From Microbacterium sp. (GTDB taxonomy: Bacteria; Actinomycetota; Actinomycetes; Actinomycetales; Microbacteriaceae), in NCBI GenBank assembly GCA_003248845.1, contig QFPD01000171.1:1-5366 (forward strand): 5,366 nt of DNA, in the 5' to 3' direction. The notes below the pieces were generated by a model. That model did no database searches. It saw only the letters and a list, made by a program, of their open reading frames with translations, and had not been told where the DNA came from. Positions 1 to 5,366 of this stretch are shown here, piece by piece (positions within the stretch are counted from its first letter, which is position 1; each line of letters starts with the position of its first letter). A program made the position numbers and the translations under genes.

Positions 1-2198
1 GCGAGGGCCGCGCCGATTCGCGCGTACAGGGCCGGGTCCTGATCTGCGCTGCCGTGGTGCGCGACCTTCACGACGTCGTACGCGGTGAGGAGCGCGGCAC
101 CAGTTGCCATGGCCCGCTGCCCCGCAGCGGAGAGGTCACCGAGGAAGAGCGACGACGGCACCGTTCCCCCGCTGAACTCGACGGTCACGCTGCCGTCGTT
201 GCCGCCAGGCGTGTCGGGGCGGGGCCAGAGTATTCGCCACCGCGCGTCGCCGAGTACTCCCGTCATCCCCCGGGTCGCGGAGGTCAGCGCGGCGCCATCG
301 TCCTGGAGGGAGCGCAGGGTACGTTCGTCGTCCGCCTCGGCGACGGGCCCGTGGAGGACACGGTCGACCCGCCCGACCACTGCGGCGACTCCGCCGCTGT
401 GGTCGTGATCGAAGTGGGTCAGAACGAGCAGATCGAGCCGCGCGATCCCCAGCACATCGAGACAGCGGGCAAGAGGCTCCGGGTCGGGACCCGTGTCGAC
501 GAGGGCCGTGGCGCCCTGGGATCGCACCAGCACCGCGTCGCCTTGTCCGACATCGCAGGCCGCGATCGACCACTGTGTGGGCAATGCCGCGCGGTCGACG
601 ACGTCAGCGACAGGACCGAGCGCGAGTCCGACGCCGATCGCGGCGGAGATCGTCCATGCCGCGGCGACTCGCGCTGCGGGCCGTGCCGGAAGGACCAGCC
701 CGCAGACGGCGACGCCGAGGACGCTCAGCGCGACGAGGCCGCCCCATCCCTCCGGCCAGGGCAGGACGCTCCCCGGGAGGCTCGCGAATGTCGTCGCCGT
801 CGCCGCGATCCACGTGGCCGGCAGCCACGCGAGTGCCGCGAGACCGCTCCCGAGCAGCGGGATGCCGGCGCACAGGCACGCAGCGAGTCCCAGGATCGTC
901 CCCAGCGGCGCCGCGGGAGCGGCGAGCATGTTCGCGACGACGCCGTACGCGGAGAGTTGAGGGGCGATCAGGACGATGAGAGGACCGCAGGCGATCTGAG
1001 CTGCGAGCGGTACCGAGATCGCGAGGGCAAGCGGCTGCGGCATCCACCGCGACAGGCCGTCGGCGAGGGGGCCGGCTCCGACCAGGAGCGCGCCGGTCGC
1101 TGCCGACGAGAGCGCGAATCCGAGCGACAGCCCGAGCCACGGGTCGCTGACGAGGAGTACGGCGATCGCGGTCGCGAGAAGCGAGAGTCCCCCGCCGGGG
1201 CGACCGAGCACGATGCCGAGCATCGCGATCGCCGCCATCGCCGCGGCGCGCACGACGCTCGGTTCCGGCGACACGAGGATGACGAAGGAGCCGAGCGCGA
1301 CGAGACCTGCGCCGACGCGCACGCCTCGGCGGGCGCCGCACAGAGCGGCGAGCCCGAATGCTCCCGCCACGATCAGCGCGCAGTTCGCGCCGGAAACCGC
1401 GGTGAGGTGGGACAGCGAGGACGCCTTCATCGCGGCATCCAGCTCGCGGCTCACGCCGCTGGTGTCGCCGACGGCGAGTCCGGCGATGAGTCCGGCCCCG
1501 GGCGGGGGCAGTCCGGAACTCACGTCAGCGAGCCCAAGGCGGAGCGCCGCAGCGACCGCGAGGGGCCCGGCCGCCTCCGCGTCCACGCGGGGCGCGCTGT
1601 TCGCGTCGATGACGAGGACGGCGCGCTCGCCCGGGTCGGTGCGCCACGCGGTGCCGGTGATCGTGACGAGGGCGCCGAGGTCGAGCCCTGCCGGTCGCTC
1701 CTTCGTCCGCACGAGGACGGGGACGCCGGGGATGGCCGCCGCACCGTCCTCGTCGTCCCCGCGCTGGAGGCGGTCGAGCATGCCGTCGAAACGCCATCCG
1801 TTGGAGCTGGGTTCGATCTTGCCGACGGCCCGCACCTGGGCGGTGAGGACACGACCGCCCTCCACCTCGGCGCGCGCGACCTCATCGCGCGCCGGCTGCG
1901 CCAGTGCGACATGCGTACCGACGGCCGCGGCCGCCGCGAGGATCACGGCCCCGAGCGCACACCACGTACGCACACGTTGCCATCGTCGTCGCGCGCCGGC
2001 GACGAGAAGAACCAACGCCCCACCCCAACACGCGAGAGCGGTCGCGCCCGCGGACTCCGGGAAGAGTGTCGCGAGCGCCGCAGCAAGCCACGCGGATGCC
2101 GCGACGGGCACCATTCGCGCGTCGCGCCGCCGCAGTCGTCGGAGCGACTGCGACGGCGGCGGTGGCGTCGGCTCGCGCGCGACCGTGCTGCTCGTCAC
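1..2198 (-). CDS. comEC: ComEC/Rec2 family DNA-uptake channel protein (3' end beyond the left edge)
   Basis: ComEC forms the inner-membrane channel that imports single-stranded DNA during natural transformation. The frame stays open from GTG at 2198 to position 1 (732 complete codons), with the C-terminus beyond the edge. Residues 1-28 are Pro/Arg-rich. Hydrophobic segments follow at about 30-47, 52-69 and 79-100, then a soluble region (about 101-225) matching the DUF4131/OB part of the family. The Competence core (about 228-510) carries SHLTAVSGAN at 263-272, VRAAAMAAIAM and SVPLAAQIACGP. The metallo-beta-lactamase-like domain starts near 545: DVGQGD (549-554), THFDHDH (594-600), LGD (686-688) and HHGS (714-717), so the metal-binding motifs are intact. 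This domain is thought to act on the non-imported strand. The GTG start overlaps the comEA stop (GTGA), which suggests coupled translation; no Shine-Dalgarno is obvious. ATG at 2114 (Met29) is an alternative start. Identity is secure; the exact start less so. Confidence 0.95.
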   Translation of the reverse strand, partial: MTSSTVAREPTPPPPSQSLRRLRRRDARMVPVAASAWLAAALATLFPESAGATALACWGGALVLLVAGARRRWQRVRTWCALGAVILAAAAAVGTHVALAQPARDEVARAEVEGGRVLTAQVRAVGKIEPSSNGWRFDGMLDRLQRGDDEDGAAAIPGVPVLVRTKERPAGLDLGALVTITGTAWRTDPGERAVLVIDANSAPRVDAEAAGPLAVAAALRLGLADVSSGLPPPGAGLIAGLAVGDTSGVSRELDAAMKASSLSHLTAVSGANCALIVAGAFGLAALCGARRGVRVGAGLVALGSFVILVSPEPSVVRAAAMAAIAMLGIVLGRPGGGLSLLATAIAVLLVSDPWLGLSLGFALSSAATGALLVGAGPLADGLSRWMPQPLALAISVPLAAQIACGPLIVLIAPQLSAYGVVANMLAAPAAPLGTILGLAACLCAGIPLLGSGLAALAWLPATWIAATATTFASLPGSVLPWPEGWGGLVALSVLGVAVCGLVLPARPAARVAAAWTISAAIGVGLALGPVADVVDRAALPTQWSIAACDVGQGDAVLVRSQGATALVDTGPDPEPLARCLDVLGIARLDLLVLTHFDHDHSGGVAAVVGRVDRVLHGPVAEADDERTLRSLQDDGAALTSATRGMTGVLGDARWRILWPRPDTPGGNDGSVTVEFSGGTVPSSLFLGDLSAAGQRAMATGAALLTAYDVVKVAHHGSADQDPALYARIGAAL
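2195..2198 (-). promoter_or_regulatory. GTGA stop-start overlap joining comEA and comEC
   Basis: On the minus strand the bases GTGA hold both the comEC GTG start (2198-2196) and the comEA TGA stop (2197-2195). A 4-base overlap of this kind normally means the downstream gene is translated by ribosomes that have just finished the upstream one. That fits the lack of a clear Shine-Dalgarno before comEC and the need for both proteins in one uptake complex. Confidence 0.7.
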
Positions 2199-2791
2199 AC
2201 CGTCACCAGATCGCGCAGTGATGCCAGCATCTTGTCGCCGATGCCCGGCACGGAGAGAAGATCGTCGACGCTCGTGAACGGCCCGTTGTCTTCGCGCCAC
2301 TGGATGATCCGCTCGGCGATCGCCGGGCCGACACGAGGCAGCGTGTCGAGAGCCGAGACATCCGCTGTGTTGAGGTTGACGCGCCCGTCGCTCGCGACGC
2401 CCGGTGCTGCTCCACCGGTGGCAAGCGCCTCGCCGACGACGGGAACGCGCAGCTGCTCGCCGTCCGAGACGCGCCGCGCGAGGTTGACAGCGCTCTCGTC
2501 GGCGTCCGGCGCGAGGCCTCCCGCCGAGGCGATGACGTCGACGACACGGGCACCGTCGTCGAGCCGGTAGAGCCCGGGGCGGGAGACGGCACCGAACACG
2601 TGCACGTAAACGCTCGCGGGCGCGGGTGCCGCGGCGGACACGGCAACCTGCTCCCCCACCGCGTCCGATGTGGCGGAGGTGCGGACGATCCCCACCACGA
2701 CCGATGTCGCCGCGGCCGCCAGCACGAGCACGATCGCCGCACCGACGCCCAGGCTGCGCCTCGCGGGTCTCTCGAGCGTCGCGCCGGTCAC
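2195..2791 (-). CDS. comEA: ComEA family membrane-anchored DNA-binding competence protein
   Basis: ComEA is the receptor that binds incoming double-stranded DNA at the outer face of the membrane and passes it to the ComEC channel. The 198-aa product has a short basic N-terminus (residues 1-15), one transmembrane anchor (about 16-36) and an Ala/Pro-rich linker (about 38-60). An SLBB domain follows (about 61-118; it begins VYVHVFGAVSRPG and includes ASAGG). After a second Gly/Ala linker comes the helix-hairpin-helix DNA-binding domain (138-198), with NLNTAD at 139-144, LPRVGPAIAERI at 151-162 and VPGIGDKML at 181-189. Length and order match the actinobacterial/Firmicute ComEA layout. The GTG at 2791 is the first possible start after an in-frame stop upstream. 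A weak GGAG lies about 18 bases upstream, which is too far for a normal ribosome binding site. The gene lies 99 bp after leuS and overlaps comEC by 4 bp. Confidence 0.95.
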   Translation of the reverse strand: MTGATLERPARRSLGVGAAIVLVLAAAATSVVVGIVRTSATSDAVGEQVAVSAAAPAPASVYVHVFGAVSRPGLYRLDDGARVVDVIASAGGLAPDADESAVNLARRVSDGEQLRVPVVGEALATGGAAPGVASDGRVNLNTADVSALDTLPRVGPAIAERIIQWREDNGPFTSVDDLLSVPGIGDKMLASLRDLVTV

Positions 2792-2800
2792 TCGGTCACT
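2785..2800. repeat. 8-bp tandem duplication spanning the comEA start
   Basis: CGGTCACT occurs twice back to back (2785-2792 and 2793-2800); on the minus strand this reads AGTGACCG twice. The comEA GTG start lies in the second copy as read on the minus strand. The GTG in the first copy is out of frame with comEA and runs into a TGA overlapping the real start. This looks like a small slippage or duplication event at the translation start. Confidence 0.6.
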
Positions 2801-2862
2801 GTGGCAGTGCTCCGACCGTCACGGCCGCCGTGACCCCCGATCCGTGGAGAACTCAGCGGCAT
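2788..2862 (-). CDS. Possible 24-codon leader ORF coupled to comEA
   Basis: An ATG at 2862, two bases after a perfect AGGAGG (2870-2865), opens a 24-codon frame ending in TGA at 2790-2788. That stop overlaps the comEA GTG (2791-2789) as GTGA, the same junction seen between comEA and comEC. In-frame CTG at 2856 would sit eight bases from AGGAGG, a more normal spacing, if CTG could serve as a start. The peptide is Gly/Arg/Ser-rich, hydrophilic and resembles no family I know. Against it being a gene: only about 16 of 24 codons end in G or C, lower than the neighbours, and the ATG spacing is short. If translated, it could deliver ribosomes to the comEA start, which lacks a good ribosome binding site of its own. 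Tentative. Confidence 0.22.
   Translation of the reverse strand: MPLSSPRIGGHGGRDGRSTATVTE
2818..2834. repeat. 17-bp palindrome upstream of comEA
   Basis: GTCACGGC-C-GCCGTGAC is a perfect 8-bp inverted repeat around a single central base. Its near end is 26 bases upstream of the comEA GTG. The symmetry and position fit a dimeric regulator's operator, and as RNA it could form a short GC-rich hairpin. I do not recognise it as the site of a known regulator, and no promoter elements are evident around it. The repeat is certain; its function is unknown. Confidence 0.5.
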
Positions 2863-2885
2863 CGCCTCCTGTGGAGGAGGCGATG
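2860..2885 (-). terminator. Perfect 11-bp hairpin after leuS: terminator or RBS-sequestering stem
   Basis: Read on the minus strand, CATCGCCTCCT (2885-2875), loop CCAC and AGGAGGCGATG (2870-2860) form a perfect 11-bp stem with a 4-base loop. It begins five bases after the leuS stop codon, the usual place for a factor-independent terminator or a 3'-end-stabilising hairpin. No U-run follows (the next bases are CCGCTGAGTT), as is common for actinobacterial hairpin terminators but weaker than a canonical one. The 3' arm contains a complete AGGAGG and an ATG, so the same structure could instead hide a ribosome binding site. The inverted repeat is certain; which role it plays is inference. Confidence 0.6.
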
Positions 2886-2890
2886 AGGCC

Positions 2891-5366
2891 TCACGCGGTT
2901 GTGAAGCTCACGACCTTCGGCGCACGGACGACGGCGCGGGTGATCTCGCGCCCTGCCAGCGCGCGCACGACCTTCTCATCCGTGCGGGCGAGAGTCTCGA
3001 GTTCCTCGGAAGAGATGCGTGCGGGAACAGTGAGCGTGCTGCGCACCTTGCCGTCGATCTGCACGACCGCCGTCACCGACTCCTCGACGAGAAGGGTCGG
3101 GTCGGGCTGACGCCAGGTCGCGAGGCCGACGAACGGCGCGTGGCCGAGCAGCGACCACATCTCCTCCGCCGTGTGGGGCGCGAACAGGTCGAGAATCAGG
3201 GCGAGCGCCTCCGCAGCCTCGCGGACGGCGGGGTCAGCGGGACCCGCCGGGCCGTCGATCGTCTTGCGCGTCGCGTTCACGAGCTCCATGAGGCGCGCGA
3301 TGACGACGTTGAACTTCGTCTGCTCGATGAGCCCGGGAGCGTCGGCCCAGAGGCGGTGGGTCACGCGGCGGAGCGCCTGATCGCCCTCCGCCCACACCAC
3401 GTCGGTGGGGCTCGAGACCTCGTTCGCGATGCGGAGGGCGCGCGCCAGGAACTTCTGCGCGCCGGTGGTGGATACGTCCTCCCAGTTGATGTCGTCCTCC
3501 ACGGGTCCTGCGAAGACGATCGCGACACGACTCGCATCGGCCCCCGGGTCGACCATGCTGGAGGCGAACTCGACGAGGTTTCCCTTGCTCTTGGACATCT
3601 TGCCCCCGCCGAGCAGAACCATCCCCTGGTTGATGAGCGAGGAGAAGGGCTCTGTGAAGTCGATCATCCCGATGTCGAAGAGGAACTTCGTGATGAAGCG
3701 TGCGTAGAGCAGATGCAGGATCGCGTGCTCGACACCACCGATATACGAGTCGACCGGTGCCCAGCGCAGCGCTTCGCGCTCGGAAAACGGCTCGGCGGCG
3801 TCGTTCGGGGAGAGGAAGCGCAGGAAGTACCACGAGCTGTCCACGAACGTGTCCATCGTGTCGGCGTCGCGGAGGGCGGGCTCGCCGGTCTCCGGGTCGA
3901 CGGTGTGGATCCACTCGGCTGCGCCGCCGAGCGGCGACGTTCCCTTCGGCTTGAGGTCGAGCCCCTTCGCGTCCGGCAGGACGACCGGGAGCTGATCCTC
4001 CGGCACCGGCACGATGCGGCCGTCTTCGGTGTGGATCATCGGGATGGGGGTGCCCCAGAAGCGCTGGCGGGAGATCAACCAGTCGCGCAGCCGGAAGGTC
4101 TTCGCAGCGCGCCCAGTACCGGCCGCCTCGAGTTCCTCGATCACGCGTGCGATCGCATTGCGCTTGCTCATGCCGTTCAGCGAACCCGAGTTCGTCAGGC
4201 GTCCGTCGCCCGTCAGTGCGATACCCGTCGTGGCGGGATCGAGGTCGCCGAGTGCGGGGCCTGGATCGACCGGAACGCCGTCGTCGTCGAGTTCGATCAC
4301 AGGGATCGCGCCGGTGACCGGCGCGGTCGTGTCGACGACGACGCGAACGGGCAGGTCGAAGGCGCGTGCGAAGTCGAGGTCGCGCTGGTCGTGCGCAGGT
4401 ACGGCCATGACGGCGCCGTGACCGTAGTCGGCGAGTACGTAGTCCGCCGCCCAGATCGGCAGCCGTTCGCCATTGATCGGGTTGATCGCGAAGCGGTCGA
4501 GGAAGACACCCGTCTTCGGCCGGTCCATCGTCTGTCGTTCGATCTCGCTCGTCTTCTGCACGGTCGCCAGATACTCCTGGAACCGCGCCCGCACCTCGTC
4601 GGACGATCCCGAGACGAGTTCTGCGGCCAGGTCGGAGTCGGGTGCGACCACCATGAAGGTCGCGCCGTGCAGGGTGTCGGGTCGCGTCGAGAAGACGGTG
4701 ACCTTGGCATCCCGCCCCTCGATCTCGAAGTCGATGTCGGCGCCGACGGAGCGTCCGATCCAGTTGCGCTGCATCTGGAGCACTTTGTGCGGCCAGAAGC
4801 CCTCGAGCTGGTTGAGGTCGTCGAGGAGGCGGTCTGCGTAGTCGGTGATCTTGAAGTACCACTGCGTGAGCTTCTTCTTGACGACGACGGCTCCGCTGCG
4901 CTCGGAGGTGCCGTCGGGCAGGACCTGCTCGTTCGCGAGGACGGTCTGATCCACCGGGTCCCAATTGACGACGCCGTCCTTGCGGTAGGCGAGACCCCGC
5001 TCGTACAGCTTCTGGAACAGCCACTGGTTCCAGCGGTAGTACTCGGGGTCGGAGGTGTGGAGAACCCGGCTCCAGTCGTACGACGAGCCGAACTCACGGA
5101 AGCTCTTCTTGTGCTGATCGATGTTGGCGTACGTCCACTCGCGCGGGTCGGAGCCTGCACCGCCCTTGATGGCGGCGTTCTCGGCGGGCAGTCCGAAGCT
5201 GTCCCAGCCGATGGGGTTCAGCACGTTGTAGCCGCGGTGCCGCCAGAAGCGCGCAACGACGTCGACGTAGGCGTAGTTCTCGGCGTGGCCCATGTGCAGA
5301 TCGCCGGAGGGGTAGGGGAACATCCCGAGGATGTACTTGCGGGGGCGCGTATCCTCGTCGCCGCCG
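2891..5366 (-). CDS. leuS: Leucyl-tRNA synthetase (5' end beyond the right edge)
   Basis: This is a class Ia synthetase that charges tRNA-Leu with leucine in the cytoplasm. 824 residues are visible, numbered here from the codon at 5365. The frame continues upstream through KYILG before MFPYPSG, so Met at 5323 is internal and the true start is off-window. Motifs in order: HMGH (HIGH signature, 24-27); [15 protein letters not shown] (134-148); NWIGRS before the CP1 editing domain; STRPDT (226-231, threonine-rich editing motif); [13 protein letters not shown], ending at 329 with the conserved editing aspartates; [40 protein letters not shown] (589-593); then the anticodon-binding helical domain and a small C-terminal domain with VQIDGKVR. 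The leucine-specific insertion seen before KMSKS in the E. coli enzyme is absent, since GMVLLGGG runs straight into KMSKS. No cysteine is present in the visible protein. The stop is TGA at 2893-2891, followed by a hairpin. Identity is certain. Confidence 0.98.
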   Translation of the reverse strand, partial: GGDEDTRPRKYILGMFPYPSGDLHMGHAENYAYVDVVARFWRHRGYNVLNPIGWDSFGLPAENAAIKGGAGSDPREWTYANIDQHKKSFREFGSSYDWSRVLHTSDPEYYRWNQWLFQKLYERGLAYRKDGVVNWDPVDQTVLANEQVLPDGTSERSGAVVVKKKLTQWYFKITDYADRLLDDLNQLEGFWPHKVLQMQRNWIGRSVGADIDFEIEGRDAKVTVFSTRPDTLHGATFMVVAPDSDLAAELVSGSSDEVRARFQEYLATVQKTSEIERQTMDRPKTGVFLDRFAINPINGERLPIWAADYVLADYGHGAVMAVPAHDQRDLDFARAFDLPVRVVVDTTAPVTGAIPVIELDDDGVPVDPGPALGDLDPATTGIALTGDGRLTNSGSLNGMSKRNAIARVIEELEAAGTGRAAKTFRLRDWLISRQRFWGTPIPMIHTEDGRIVPVPEDQLPVVLPDAKGLDLKPKGTSPLGGAAEWIHTVDPETGEPALRDADTMDTFVDSSWYFLRFLSPNDAAEPFSEREALRWAPVDSYIGGVEHAILHLLYARFITKFLFDIGMIDFTEPFSSLINQGMVLLGGGKMSKSKGNLVEFASSMVDPGADASRVAIVFAGPVEDDINWEDVSTTGAQKFLARALRIANEVSSPTDVVWAEGDQALRRVTHRLWADAPGLIEQTKFNVVIARLMELVNATRKTIDGPAGPADPAVREAAEALALILDLFAPHTAEEMWSLLGHAPFVGLATWRQPDPTLLVEESVTAVVQIDGKVRSTLTVPARISSEELETLARTDEKVVRALAGREITRAVVRAPKVVSFTTA

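Noticed and set aside
54..2570. Very long open frame (838 codons) on the plus strand
   Set aside because: It is antisense to comEC and comEA. Its translation is low-complexity Arg/Asp/Glu/Gly-rich with no recognisable domain, the usual by-product of GC-rich codon use. The minus-strand frames give clear, conserved proteins over the same bases.
2797..2809. Short inverted repeat CACTG-TGG-CAGTG
   Set aside because: Five-base arms are too short to stand out in GC-rich DNA. It is separate from the stronger 17-bp palindrome and I cannot link it to a function.
2842..2850. DnaA-box-like TTCTCCACG on the minus strand in the leuS-comEA gap
   Set aside because: It differs from the TTGTCCACA/TTATCCACA consensus at two positions, stands alone, and is far from any origin-type context. 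A similar TTCTCCACA occurs inside leuS near 5056, which shows chance occurrence.
2792..2890. A dedicated sigma70-type promoter for comEA
   Set aside because: I found no convincing -35/-10 pair on the minus strand in this gap; it is GC-rich without a TANNNT-like box at a sensible place. A promoter may exist, but the sequence alone does not support one.
3234..5024. 596-codon open frame on the minus strand in another frame
   Set aside because: It lies wholly inside leuS in a shifted frame and is Arg-rich without domains; leuS explains this DNA.
4297..5160. 287-codon minus-strand frame, Ser/Arg/Thr-rich
   Set aside because: This is the third frame of leuS, a compositional shadow without protein-like pattern.
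5321..5323. ATG at the start of MFPYPSG as the leuS start
   Set aside because: The frame stays open upstream to the window edge and encodes KYILG, a conserved stretch just before this Met in LeuRS, so the start is off-window.

Overview
The window looks like a stretch of core chromosome from a high-GC actinobacterium, most likely Microbacteriaceae (a Microbacterium-like genome). The basis is very high GC with G/C-dominated third codon positions, GTG starts, a Streptomyces/Micrococcales-style leucyl-tRNA synthetase, and the gene order leuS - comEA - comEC. The family-level assignment is inference from protein flavour; no 16S or other marker is present.

All supported genes lie on the minus strand, so they read from right to left. 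From 5366 down to 2891 is leuS (leucyl-tRNA synthetase), whose first codons lie beyond the right edge. A 99-bp gap (2792-2890) follows. It holds a perfect 11-bp hairpin just after the leuS stop, a 17-bp palindrome, an 8-bp tandem duplication at the comEA start, and a possible 24-codon leader ORF. Next is comEA (2791-2195, complete, 198 aa), a membrane-anchored DNA receptor with SLBB and helix-hairpin-helix domains. Its stop codon overlaps the GTG start of comEC (2198 down to position 1, at least 732 codons, running off the left edge). comEC encodes the DNA-uptake channel fused to a metallo-beta-lactamase-fold domain. The plus strand carries no gene I can support.

Functionally, comEA and comEC form a two-gene DNA-uptake unit: ComEA binds double-stranded DNA outside the membrane and ComEC passes single strands inward. 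leuS is a housekeeping translation gene that happens to precede them. No mobile element, CRISPR array, tRNA, rRNA or defence island is visible, and I found no clearly new system. The most interesting signal is in the leuS-comEA gap. The hairpin there would pair a perfect AGGAGG and the ATG of the small ORF into its stem, and that ORF's stop overlaps the comEA start by four bases. This could be a translation-coupling control element, or simply a leuS terminator whose stem happens to look like a ribosome binding site.
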